Source: Deltaproteobacteria bacterium
GTDB lineage: Bacteria; Myxococcota_A; UBA9042; PHBI01; JACKFB01
DNA length: 64,000 bases
Direction of reading: 5' to 3'
NCBI GenBank assembly: GCA_020632695.1
Contig: JACKFB010000007.1
Coordinates: forward strand, 62,001-126,000
In this document: piece after piece, positions 49,236 to 59,500 of the stretch
Position numbering within the stretch: the stretch's first letter is position 1
Layout: each line of letters begins with the position of its first letter
Position numbers and translations under genes: made by a program
The notes under the pieces: generated by a model
What the model saw: only the letters and a program-made list of their open reading frames with translations
Databases searched by the model: none
What the model was told of the DNA's origin: nothing

Positions 49236-50378
49236 TCAGCGCCCCAGCAGCTCGCCCACCCAGCGGAGCCGCGGCATGTGATCGCAGACGATCTTCACCG
49301 TGGCCATCAGCGGGACGGCCATCAGCGCGCCGGGCACGCCCCACAGCCAGCCCCAGAAGATGAGGCCGACGAAGACCACCACCGGGTTGAGCATCAGGCG
49401 CCGCCCCACCAGGTAGGGCGTGATGACCTGACCCTCGAGCGAGGTCAGGACCAGGAATACCAGGGGCGCCAGCAGCGCGCGGCTGGTGCTCTCGAAGGAC
49501 AGGAAGGACACCATGAAGAGCACGGCGAAGGTGACCATGGCGCCGAGGTAGGGGACGAAGTTGAGGACGGCGGCCAGCACGCCCCAGAGCGCGGGGTTGG
49601 GCATCCCGAGCAGGGCCATCGCGACGCCGACCGCCAGGCCGAGACAGGCGTTGATGACCGTGACGCTGAACAGGTAGGCGGAGACGTGGTGCTCGGTCTG
49701 GGTGGCGATGGCGATGGCGCGCTCGCGCGCGGCCGGGTCGGGGAGCAGGCGGCGGGCCTTGTCCCGGAAGGTGTCGCCTGAGGCCAGCAGGAAGAAGAGC
49801 AGGATCACGACCACCAGGACGCCGGCGACCAGCGCCTGGGTGCCCGAGAGGAGGTTGGAGGCGAGGCCGGTGCCCTCGATCTGGACCTTGCGGGGCGGCG
49901 CCGAGTCGCCGCGCGCGAGACGCTCCACCTCCTTGGCCGCCTTGCCCACGTCGCTGACCGGCTCGCGCAGCTCGCGGATCTTCCGTTCCAGGCGATGCAG
50001 CTCGCGCGGGGCCTTCTCCAGCCAGTTGGCGGCCGGCCCGGCGAGCCCGTAGCTGGCGAAGCCGACGGTGCCCAGCACGCTCAGCATCACGACGATCGAG
50101 GCCAGCCAGGCGGGGAAGCGCAGCTTGCGCAGGCCGCGCACCAGCGGCCGCAGCAGGAAGCTCAGCAGGACCGCCAACGTCACGGGCAGGAAGAAGGTGC
50201 GCGCGAAGTGCAGCGTGAAGAAGAGCAGGATGACGAAGATGCCCGTCAGGGCCGGGTGACGACCGGGCGGAACGGCGACGCTCGGCGGGCTCGGTGCCTC
50301 GGCCGACGCCGTCCCGGCGTCCGGCTGCGCGGGGCGGTCAGCCTCGGGGGTGACCGCGGGAGCTCCTTCGTCGGGCAT
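49236..50378 (-). CDS. AI-2E family (PerM/YdiK) transporter
   Basis: The product is a 380-aa membrane protein with a disordered Pro/Ala-rich N-terminus (about 40 residues) and seven or eight helices. Helices cluster at about 45-75, 83-108, 190-215 and 240-345. The conserved AI-2E block NFVPYLGAMVTFAVLF and the LTSLEGQVITPYLVGRRLMLNP stretch are clear. Members export small solutes, ions or signals; the substrate is unknown here. The ATG at 50378 has GGAG seven bases upstream; a longer form is unlikely because its extension has no coding composition. Divergent from the vWA gene. Confidence 0.9.
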   Translation of the reverse strand: MPDEGAPAVTPEADRPAQPDAGTASAEAPSPPSVAVPPGRHPALTGIFVILLFFTLHFARTFFLPVTLAVLLSFLLRPLVRGLRKLRFPAWLASIVVMLSVLGTVGFASYGLAGPAANWLEKAPRELHRLERKIRELREPVSDVGKAAKEVERLARGDSAPPRKVQIEGTGLASNLLSGTQALVAGVLVVVILLFFLLASGDTFRDKARRLLPDPAARERAIAIATQTEHHVSAYLFSVTVINACLGLAVGVAMALLGMPNPALWGVLAAVLNFVPYLGAMVTFAVLFMVSFLSFESTSRALLAPLVFLVLTSLEGQVITPYLVGRRLMLNPVVVFVGLIFWGWLWGVPGALMAVPLMATVKIVCDHMPRLRWVGELLGR

Positions 50379-50577
50379 CACGATCTCCGTCTTGCGACCC
50401 ACTCCCAGGAGATAGCGCGACGGAGGATGGCCCGTCCAGGGCCGGCGCCCGGCGCCCGCGCGATTGAAGACCCCCAGGCCCCGCGCGTAGTCTGATGTCT
50501 CACCCATCGCCTGACGCCGGCGCCTCCGTCGCGGAGCGGGGTCCATCTCCGCCCGCGCGCGCGCCAGGGAGCCGCCC

Positions 50578-53500
50578 ATGCCCGAGCCTACGCCTTGTCA
50601 GGCCACCGCCCGGTTCATCCAGACCCACCCGCACGCGGCGCTGGCGCTGCCCCAGCCCTACCAGACCCACGTCGAGGGCTGCGCCACCTGCCGGGCGATC
50701 GTGGCCCAGGCCTCGCGCCTGCAGGCGCTGGTGGACGCCGCCGGGCACCCGGCCGAGCCCACCGCGCGCCGCCGAAACCCCGCGTGGATCTGGGGCCCGC
50801 TGGTGGGGTTCGCCGCCGGCGCCGGGGTCATCGTCGGCCTGCACCTCGCGGGTCCGCCGCCCGGCGAGGCGCCGCCGCCCGCCCCGACCAGCGCCGCCGA
50901 CCTCCCGCAGGTGCCGGCCGATCGGGCCCCCGCGCCGCCCGAGCCGGGTCATCGCCTCGCCGTCGCCGGGTGCACCGTGGTCGCCGCGGGCCGCGCGCCG
51001 GCCCCCTGCGCGCCGGATCGGCCGCTCGAGACCGGCCCCGGCGAGCGGCTGGAGGTGACGCTCTCGGACGGCTCCGCACTCACCGTCAACCACAGCTCGC
51101 GGGTGCTCCTGCGCGATGACGCCCCGCGCTCGCTTCGCGTCGAGGGCGGCGAGGCGCTGCTCGCGGCGGCCCATCGCGATGAGCTGCCCGCGCTGCGGGT
51201 CGCGCTGCCCGCGGGCGAGGTGGAGGTCACCGGTACGCGCGTCGACCTCTACGCCAGCCCCACCCTGTCGGTGGCAGGCGTGCTGGAGGGGAGCATCCAG
51301 GCCAGCTCGGCCGGCCAGACGCGCCGGATCGACTCGGGCGGCGAGGCGTTGCTGGTCCCAGGCCTGGCGCCGGTGGTCAAGGCCGCGCCCGACCTGGCCG
51401 CCGCCGCCGCGTGGGCCGAGCACCGTGACGCCAGCCTGCCCGACGGCCCGAGCGGCCTGGGTAGCCTGCGCGCCCGCAAGCCCGGGGCGCGGGCCGACAG
51501 CGAGCAGGCGCTGCGCCTGGCCGATCACAGCGTCGACGTGCGCATCCAGGGCGCCATCGCCCGCACCACCATCGAGGAGTCCTTCGCAAACGAGACCTCG
51601 GCCACTCTCGAGGGCACCTACACCTTCCCGCTGCCGTCGGGCGCGCGGATCGCGGCGCTGGACCTGATGGTCGACGGGGAGTGGCAACGCGGCGCCATCG
51701 TCGAGCGCGAGCGCGGCGACAAGATCTGGCGCGGCGTCATCCGGCGAGCCACCCCGAAGCGCAAGCGCGTCGCGCACGAGGAGTGGATCTGGGTGCCCGG
51801 GCCCTGGCGCGACCCGGCGCTGCTCCAGTGGAAGCAGGGCAACCAGTTCTCGCTGCGCATCTTCCCCATCCCGCCCCACGGCGAGCGCCGGGTGCGCATC
51901 GCGTACACCGAGTCGCTGCCCTCGTCCCCCGGGGGCCGCCGCTACGTCCTGCCGCTGGCCGCGGACCCGGGCGGCGAGGCCCGCGCAGACCGCTTCCGCT
52001 TCGAGGCGCGAGTGGGCGGCCTGCTGCCCGAGGCCGAGGTGCGGGCGACTCCCTACGCGCTGGGCGCGAGGCGCGACGGGGACGCGGTCACATTGACCGC
52101 CAGCCTCGATGCCTTCGCCCCCATCGGGGACATCGTGCTCGACATCCCGGACGCGGCGCCCACCGCCGACCTGCGGACGACGGCGTACCGCGATCCCGAG
52201 CGCGACGAGGCCTTCGCGCTCTTCGCGCTGCAGCCTCCGCTGCCGCCGCGGACGGCTGCCGAGCCCATCGACCTGGTCATCGTGGTCGACCGCTCCTACA
52301 GCACCCAGACCCTGCGCCTGGAGCGCGCCGCCGACCTCACCGCGGGCATCGTGCGGGCGCTGGGGCCCCGGAGCCGCGTCCAGGTGCTGGCCTGCGGCAC
52401 GTCCTGCGAGCCGCTGGGCGAGGCGATGCGCCCGGCCACGGCGCAGCTCGCCGACACCCTGGCGGCGGACATCCGGGCGCTCGAGGCCTTCGGCTCGACC
52501 CGCCTCGACGAGGCGCTGGCGGCGGCGGGGCGCGCGCTCAGCGCTGGTGGCGGCGAGAGCGCGCGCGGGCGGGTGGTCTACCTGGGCGACGGGATCGCCA
52601 GCGTCGGCGAGCTGGACCCGGCGCACCTGGCGGGCCTGGCCCGCGAGGCGCTGGGGGGCGCCCGGCTGACCACGGTCGGGCTGGGCGGCGAGGTGGACGA
52701 CGTGGTCATGCGGGCCCTGGCGCGCGCCTGTGGTGGGGCCTTCGTGCCGATGCGGCCTGGCGACTCGCTAGCGGCGGTGGTGTGGCGGGCGGTGGACCGG
52801 CAGCTCGCCGAGCCGCTGCGCGAGGCGCGGCTGGTGCTGCCCGAGGGCGCGCGCGATGCGGCGCCCGCCGAGCTCGGCGTGGTGTGGCCCGGCGAGGAGC
52901 TGCTGGTGGCCGCCCGCCTGGAGGGGCCGGTCAGCGGGGCGGTGATCCTGAGCGGGCGTGTGGCCGGCCAGCCCTTCGAGTCGCGCTTCACGGTCGACCT
53001 CCGCCCCGAGCCCTCGGCGGGCAACGCCTTCGTGCCGCGGCTGTGGGCGGAGCGGCGCATCGACGAGCTGGAGCAGACCGACGCCGAGGGGCAGCGCGAG
53101 GCCATCGTGGCGCTCTCGACGCGCTTTCACGTGCTGAGCCGCCACACCAGCCTGCTGGTGCTCGAGAGCGAGGCGATGGCGCGGGCTTTCGGGGTCGAGG
53201 CGACGCGACCGGAGGTGGAGTGGACGGGGGACGAGGCCGCCGAGACCACCGCCTCCGAGGACGAGATGGCGGCACCACAGGTGGCGATGAAGCCGCGCCC
53301 CGCGGCGATGGAGGGCGCGGCCACCAAATCGGCCGACGTCCTGGGAGGATCCGGCGGCTTCGACCGCAAGGGGGGCGTCGGCGGCGCGCGGACCCGGCCC
53401 GAGGCACGCAAGCGCGGCCCCAGCGAGCCGGCGCGTCCGACGGGCCACTGGGTGAAGGTGCGGCGCAAGGCCGTCCGCGAGGCCAGCTTCGCCAGGCCCC

Positions 53501-54378
53501 GAGACGACAGCGCCCGAGACCTCGAGGAGCTCTCCAAGCGCGAGGCGGCGCTGCGCGAGCAGCCCGAGAGCCGTGAGCGCACCGAGCGGGCGCTGCGGTG
53601 GAAGCTGCGGCTGGGGCGGCTCGATGAGGCGGAGACGCTGGCGCGGCGGTGGCTCGACAAGGACCGCCTGGACGCGGGGGCGCTGCTGGCGCTGGCGGAC
53701 GTGGCCATCCTGCGCGGGGACTTTGCGCGAGCGCTCTCGTGGCTGGAGAGCGCGGTCGACCTGGAGCCGGGCAATGGCGAGGCCCACGCGCGCATGGAGG
53801 CGGCGTGGCGGGCGCGGGGCGAGCGCGAGCTGGCCTGCGCGCACACGCTGTCGATGGCGCTCATGGCGCCCGAGGACGCCGAGCTGCAGACGGCGGCCAT
53901 ACGCTGTGGCGGTGCGCGGGAGCGGCACCTCGCCGGGCTGAGCGGTGGCGAGCGGCGCAAGGCAGACAAGGCCCTGGAACGGGACGAGGCGTCGCCGCGG
54001 GTGGGCGGATCGCTGGTGGCCACCACGAGCTGGGACGAGGGAGACGACCCGGTGGAGGTGGTCATCGTGACGCCGAAGGGGCGGGTGCTGAGCCGGCTCG
54101 GAGGCGAGTCCAAGCTGCGCGCCGACGGGACGCCCGCCGAGCGCAGCGCGCGGGTGGGGACCCCACTCTGGGAGCTGGGCCGCTATCAGATCCGCGTGGT
54201 GCACGCAGCGCCCGACGGTCGCCGCTCGCGCGGGAAGGTGCGCCTGATCGCGTACGGGCAGGCCCAGGAGCGTCGCTTCGACACGGACGCCGACGCCGAC
54301 GTGGCGGCGCTGGACGTCTCGGTGCGCTGGGAGGCCGAGACGATGCGCTGGGAGACGACGCGGCCGCCAACCCGCTGA
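50578..54378 (+). CDS. Zinc-finger/FecR/VIT/vWA/TPR multidomain envelope protein
   Basis: The product is a 1266-aa protein with a start supported by CAGGGAG. Order: an anti-sigma-like zinc finger with H31-x3-C35-x2-C38, one membrane helix (about 70-92), a Pro-rich linker, a FecR domain (about 154-262), a VIT domain (about 308-443) and a vWA domain (about 563-740). The vWA domain has an intact MIDAS (DRSYS, Asp571, Ser573, Ser575). A Gly/Ala linker, helical TPR-like repeats (about 1010-1100) and a beta-rich end follow. The pattern suggests a membrane protein with a cytosolic N-terminal finger and a large exported metal-dependent adhesive part. No sigma factor gene is adjacent. Ligand unknown. 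Confidence 0.85.
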   Translation: MPEPTPCQATARFIQTHPHAALALPQPYQTHVEGCATCRAIVAQASRLQALVDAAGHPAEPTARRRNPAWIWGPLVGFAAGAGVIVGLHLAGPPPGEAPPPAPTSAADLPQVPADRAPAPPEPGHRLAVAGCTVVAAGRAPAPCAPDRPLETGPGERLEVTLSDGSALTVNHSSRVLLRDDAPRSLRVEGGEALLAAAHRDELPALRVALPAGEVEVTGTRVDLYASPTLSVAGVLEGSIQASSAGQTRRIDSGGEALLVPGLAPVVKAAPDLAAAAAWAEHRDASLPDGPSGLGSLRARKPGARADSEQALRLADHSVDVRIQGAIARTTIEESFANETSATLEGTYTFPLPSGARIAALDLMVDGEWQRGAIVERERGDKIWRGVIRRATPKRKRVAHEEWIWVPGPWRDPALLQWKQGNQFSLRIFPIPPHGERRVRIAYTESLPSSPGGRRYVLPLAADPGGEARADRFRFEARVGGLLPEAEVRATPYALGARRDGDAVTLTASLDAFAPIGDIVLDIPDAAPTADLRTTAYRDPERDEAFALFALQPPLPPRTAAEPIDLVIVVDRSYSTQTLRLERAADLTAGIVRALGPRSRVQVLACGTSCEPLGEAMRPATAQLADTLAADIRALEAFGSTRLDEALAAAGRALSAGGGESARGRVVYLGDGIASVGELDPAHLAGLAREALGGARLTTVGLGGEVDDVVMRALARACGGAFVPMRPGDSLAAVVWRAVDRQLAEPLREARLVLPEGARDAAPAELGVVWPGEELLVAARLEGPVSGAVILSGRVAGQPFESRFTVDLRPEPSAGNAFVPRLWAERRIDELEQTDAEGQREAIVALSTRFHVLSRHTSLLVLESEAMARAFGVEATRPEVEWTGDEAAETTASEDEMAAPQVAMKPRPAAMEGAATKSADVLGGSGGFDRKGGVGGARTRPEARKRGPSEPARPTGHWVKVRRKAVREASFARPRDDSARDLEELSKREAALREQPESRERTERALRWKLRLGRLDEAETLARRWLDKDRLDAGALLALADVAILRGDFARALSWLESAVDLEPGNGEAHARMEAAWRARGERELACAHTLSMALMAPEDAELQTAAIRCGGARERHLAGLSGGERRKADKALERDEASPRVGGSLVATTSWDEGDDPVEVVIVTPKGRVLSRLGGESKLRADGTPAERSARVGTPLWELGRYQIRVVHAAPDGRRSRGKVRLIAYGQAQERRFDTDADADVAALDVSVRWEAETMRWETTRPPTR

Positions 54379-54395
54379 CCCCGTGAGCACGCCGG

Positions 54396-56474
54396 TCAGT
54401 CTGCGGAGACCTCGCGGCGCATCAGGCGCACCCGCTCCACCGTCGCCGCGCCCGGCTTCATCACCTCGACGCTGACGTCGCTCCCCGGGTCGCCGCGGAG
54501 CAGCTCCAGCGCCTGCTGCATGCCCATCGAGGTGGCGTCCTGGCCGTCGATCGACAGGATGCGGGTCCCCTTCGTGAGCCCCGCCGCCTCGGCGGCCGAG
54601 CCTCCGAACACGCTGGCCAGCGTGATGGCCCCGTCCTGGATCCGCAGCGCCGCGCCGATACCTCCGTAGTCCATGCCGCCGCGGCTCCCGCCGTCGTCAG
54701 CCAGCAGGACCAGCCCCACGTCGGTGACCTCGCCGGGCCTCGGCTCCACCCCGGTCAGCAATCGCATCCGGTGCCCCGCGGCCCGGACGTGGATGCTCAT
54801 GCGCCGCACCGGCAGCTCGTCGAGGACGAAGCGCCCGTCGGAGCCGGTGGTGGTCCCGCCGCCCTGCCCCGACGGCCCGCGCGCGTCCGACCCCTGCGCG
54901 GCGACCTGCGCGCCCGCCAGCGGCTCACGCGTCGTGGCGTCGAGCACCTGCCCCACCACCTGCGCGCCGGGCCTCAGCACCAGGGTCCCCACGTCGACCA
55001 GCCGCCCGGCCGGCACCTCCACCCGCGCGCTCTCCGCAGGCGCATACCCCGGGGCTCCCGCCAGCACCGACCAGGTCCCCGGGCGCGCCACCGGCAGGTG
55101 GAAGCGCCCGTCTCGCGGGTCGGCCACCCCCTGGCCGGCCGGGCCGCTCGAGCGCCGGTGTCCGCCCGACGTCGCGGCCAGCCGCACCCCCTCGATGGCG
55201 CGCCCACGCGCGTCCACCACGCGTCCGACCAGCCCGCTGCCGCCGCCCAGGCGCAGCGTCACGTCCTCGCCGGGGCCCTCGACCCGCGTCCACGGGCTGG
55301 CCCCGAGCTCGGGATGCGCCGCCTGCACGAAGATCGGCCAGACCAGCGGCCGCTCGACCAGGAAGCGCCCCTCGGTGCGCGTCGTCGCGATGCGCCGGCC
55401 GCCCACGCCTTCGGGCACCGCCGTCGTCGACTGCACGTAGATCGAGGCGCCCACCACCGGCTGCCCGTCCGGCCCCAACACCTGACCCGAGAAACCCGGC
55501 GCCGTCTCGAGCTCGACCGGCAGCTCGGTGGTGTCTCCGGCCAGCAGCTCCACCGGCAGGTGGCTGCGGGTCACGAAGCCTCGGGCGCTCACCGTGGCCA
55601 GGGCCGCACCCGGTCCCAGACGTTCCAGCGCGTAGCGCCCGTGGGCGTCGGTCGCGGTGCGCGCGGCCACGCTCGCCCCTGCCGCGTAGACGCGCACGAT
55701 GGCGCCCTCCACCGGCTGCCCGTCGTCCGCGGCGCTCACCCGACCCTCGAGCCGCGCCGTCTCGCCCAGGTGCACCACCACGCCGCGCCGCGTGGTCCCA
55801 GGCGCCAGCACCAGCACCTCGCTCTCGCCCAGGCCGTCCTCCGGCGGCTCGGCCAGCACCTGCAGCTCCCCCGGCAGCAGATCGCGCAGCTCGAAGCCCC
55901 CGCCGCTGTCGGGCCGCGCGCCGACCTCGACGTGGAAGCTCTCCGGTTCGCCGCCCGCCTCCACGTAGAGCACCGACAGCCGCACCTCGTCCGGAGGCCC
56001 CGTCCCTCCCTCCACGCGCCCGACGACCGTGACCGTCTCGCTGAGCGCCACGGACACCGTGGCGGTGGCCCCAGCTGCGATCTGCACCGCCTGTGGACGC
56101 CCGGTCGTGGGCCCTCCCGCCACATAGCCGGCCTTCGCCGCCGACACGGAGCACTCACCCGCCGGCAGCGCGTCCACCGCGAAGCGCCCCTCGGCGTCGG
56201 TCTCGGCGACGACCGGCGGCCCTTCGCCGCAGCTCACCGTCACCTGGGCGCCTGCCAGCGGCCGCCGGCGCTCGCGGTCCGTCACCTCGCCGTCGAGCGC
56301 CGGGCGCGCCGAAGCCGCCGGCGCCGCCACCTCCGCCTCGGCGGCGCGGGGCGGCGGCTCGGTCGCGCCCCGGTCCTCGGGCGCCAGCCACCAGGCCACG
56401 CCGCCGACCAGCAGCCCTCCCAACAGCCCCGCCAGCGCGACACGCCTCGCTCGTCCGCCGTGCTCCGACTTCAA
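54396..56474 (-). CDS. Membrane-anchored carboxypeptidase-regulatory-domain repeat protein with C-terminal PDZ
   Basis: The product is a 692-aa protein. One N-terminal membrane helix (about 12-31) precedes about five or six carboxypeptidase regulatory-like (transthyretin-type) beta domains, each with a GRF/GRY core such as DAEGRFAVDALPAG and DAHGRYALERLGPG. A PDZ domain (about 605-685, GIGAALRIQDG...GTRILSIDGQ) closes the C-terminus. The start is TTG at 56474 with GGAG upstream. It faces the vWA gene convergently (17 bp) and follows the A2M gene by 39 bp, probably as an operon. A structural or substrate-recruiting surface role is inferred. Confidence 0.82.
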   Translation of the reverse strand: MKSEHGGRARRVALAGLLGGLLVGGVAWWLAPEDRGATEPPPRAAEAEVAAPAASARPALDGEVTDRERRRPLAGAQVTVSCGEGPPVVAETDAEGRFAVDALPAGECSVSAAKAGYVAGGPTTGRPQAVQIAAGATATVSVALSETVTVVGRVEGGTGPPDEVRLSVLYVEAGGEPESFHVEVGARPDSGGGFELRDLLPGELQVLAEPPEDGLGESEVLVLAPGTTRRGVVVHLGETARLEGRVSAADDGQPVEGAIVRVYAAGASVAARTATDAHGRYALERLGPGAALATVSARGFVTRSHLPVELLAGDTTELPVELETAPGFSGQVLGPDGQPVVGASIYVQSTTAVPEGVGGRRIATTRTEGRFLVERPLVWPIFVQAAHPELGASPWTRVEGPGEDVTLRLGGGSGLVGRVVDARGRAIEGVRLAATSGGHRRSSGPAGQGVADPRDGRFHLPVARPGTWSVLAGAPGYAPAESARVEVPAGRLVDVGTLVLRPGAQVVGQVLDATTREPLAGAQVAAQGSDARGPSGQGGGTTTGSDGRFVLDELPVRRMSIHVRAAGHRMRLLTGVEPRPGEVTDVGLVLLADDGGSRGGMDYGGIGAALRIQDGAITLASVFGGSAAEAAGLTKGTRILSIDGQDATSMGMQQALELLRGDPGSDVSVEVMKPGAATVERVRLMRREVSAD

Positions 56475-56513
56475 TCCGCCCTCTCCGACGGTGACGAGGT
56501 CCTCACCACCCCG

Positions 56514-59500
56514 TCACTCGATGACCACCCTGGCGCTGGCGCCGCGCCCGAAGGTCTCCGGCGAGTACATCTCCTCGGCCTTCGGCGGCGGGACGACGAA
56601 GCGTCCCGGCGTCGTCGCCCGGGCGACGTACGCGTACTCGTACACGCCCGCGCCGAGGAGATAACTGAACGCCTCGGCCCGTTCATCCCGCAGGTTGTCG
56701 TGCACGTACCACGGGCCCCACCACCAACCGCGGCCCGACACGCCCCCGGCGCCCCCGGCCTGGGGGTCCGGCGGCAGCGAGCCGGTGACGGCGAGCTCCG
56801 GGTTCACCGCCTCGAAGCCGGCAGGCAGCGGGTCCACCAGCGCCACGTGGTAGCGGCGCGTCGGCGCCACCATGCTCACCCGCACCCGCACCCGGGCGCC
56901 GGCGCGCACGTGCCAGACCCCGTCGCCGTCCCGACTCACGTCGGTGGGCTCGTCGATGGCCTCGTAGGTGCGCCCGACGACGAAGCCGTGATCGGCGGCC
57001 TCGAGGCTCAGATCCTTCGGGGCGTATCGCATCCCGATGCGGTAGTAGAGCCGGCCCTGGCCCTCCTTGGCGATGACGAGGGGAGCGGGCTGGGCGCCCT
57101 TGGCCACCTCGGCCATCGGGATCTCCACATGCTGTCGCTCGGTCGACCGACCCTTGAACCGGTGCTCGCCGGCGTAGCGGTCGCCCAGCCAGAGCCTGGC
57201 GACGAAGGCGGGCGTCACCGACTCGAACACGCGGAAGTACTCGTCGAGCGCCAGCAACACGAACACGTTCTCCTGGGTGTTGGACCAGCGCCCCTTCACC
57301 CGGTGCGCCAGCAACCCACGCACCAGCTTCGGGATGAGGTCGGACTTGGGGTCGTCGCCGATGAGGCCCTCGAGCAGGACCGCGTCGACGCGCCGGTCCG
57401 AGTAGAGGAGCAGGTGCTCCCCGTCGGCGTAGCTGGTCTGGAAGTGCGCGGCGCCCGCGGTCTCGACGACGCGATTGCCCAGCATTCGCCGCAGCTCGGC
57501 GGTCAGCGCCGCCTGCGAGCGGTCCGAGGCCAGCACGGGGTAGATCCAGGCGACGGCCTCCATGCCGAGCTTGTCCAAGCTGCCCGCGGAGGCGACGAGC
57601 TCCGCCGCCTGCTTCGGTTGGGGATCCCCGGCCAGGTGCCGCACGTAGAGCGCGTATGCGCGGATGGTCCGGCGCGCCGGCTCGGGATAGTCGGCCGGGA
57701 AGTGCCGGTCGATGCGCCCGAGATACGCGAAGGCCATGTCGCGCGTGCGGTCCGGCACCTGGTAGCCCTTCTTCGCGGCGCGCACCAGCGCGTGGGCGAC
57801 GTGGACGGTCAGGAAGGGCCAGCTCTCCTCGCCGCGGCGCCAGAATCCCCATCCGCCGTCGGGGTTCTGCAGGCGCTCGAGGCGCTCGAGGTCGGCCGAC
57901 ATCTGCTGGGCGATGGCCTCGCTCGAGGGCATCCCCTCGGCCTCGAAGGCCTGGAGCACGTCACGCAGGGCGGCCACCCCGAGCACCCTCGAGGCGACCT
58001 GCTCGCTGCAGTCGAAGGGATAGTTGGAGAGGTAGATGAAGCCATCGGTCAGGGCTGAGAGCTCCGTCGACGAGGTGGTGACCTCCAGGCCACCGAAGCT
58101 GGGGATCGCGTCCTCGGGGGCGCGCACCGGCTGGGCCACGGCGCCCGAGTCGACCACCCCGTAGGTGGCGAAGGCCTCGGTGGTCGCCGGGGTCCACACC
58201 GGCAGGGACACGCTGGCCGCGTCCGCCGCCGAGCCCGCCGTCGCCGCGAACTGGAAGCGCGCGGTCCCCGGCTTCGCCGCCGCAGCCGGCAGGCGCACCT
58301 CCACCCGGTCGCGCGCCGGCACCTGGACCCGCCTCCCCTGGCCGGCGGTCAGCTCGGCGTTGCTCGCCCGCGCCGCCAGGGCCACGCTCATCGGAGCGTC
58401 GGTCTGGTTCTGCAGCACCACCGGCAGGTCGAAGCGGTCGCCGAAGTTGAGGAAGCGCGGCGCCGAGGGACGCACCATCAGGGGCAGGCGCGCCGTCATC
58501 GTGGCCTCGCCCTTCCCCGCCAGCCGCGCGCCCGCCACCGCGACCGCCATCAGGCGGTAGCGGGTCAGGTTGTCGGGCACCGCCAGCGGCACCCGGGCCC
58601 GCCCCTCGGCGTCGGTGCTGACCGCGGGCGCGAAGAGCGCCAGGGCGTCGAAGTTGGTACGCAGCGCGATGGCGCCGCCGCCCACGTCCCCTCCGCCGGG
58701 GACGGCCGAGTCGGGCATCGCGCTCTCGGCGACCATCGGGGCCGGCATGGCCTGGCCGCGCATCATCATCTTCGCCCGCGGCCCGCCGCCGCCCCCGCGA
58801 TCGACTTCTCGCGGCGTCGGCTCGGGAGCCAGGTCTGTCTCCAGCAGCACCCACTGCCGGCTGTGGTGGTCGCGCACGCCCGGCCCCTGCGCCGGGTAGA
58901 ACGCGTCGATGGGATCGGGCAGGGCGTAGCCGGTCAGCGCCAGCACGGCCTCGTCCACCACCACCAGCGCCACCTGGGCGTCGGCGACCGGGTGGCCGGC
59001 GGCGTCGCTCACCCGCAGGTCGATGTGCGTCTTGGTGCCCGGCTCGAGCTCGGCGCGCTCGGGCGTGACCGCGACCGCCAGCGTCCGCGCGTGCGGCGGC
59101 ACCTCCAGGCGCAGCTCTCCCGACGCGTAGGCCGGCCTCGGAGGGGCGCCGGCCACCGGCTTGCCATCCTCGGCGGTGCGCGGCGCCGAACCCACCAGGT
59201 CCACCTGCACCTGCACGCCCGGGATGTAGGCCTCGACGATCGGCACGGTCACCGTGGCGCTGGGACCGTCCACGGTGAAGCGCTGGGTGGTGACCACGCC
59301 CCGACGCCGCACGGTGAGCAGGCCCTCGGCGGGCTGGAAGGGCGAGAGCACCAGCAGCCTGGCCGCCTCGCCGGGCTGATACTCCCGGCGGTCCGGCACC
59401 AGCTCCACCGTGTCCTTGTCGAGCTCGCGCCCGGGCGGACGCTTGCCGCCGCTCACCCACACCGTCAGCTCGGTCTCGTTGGGCCGCCCGCTGGCGTCGC

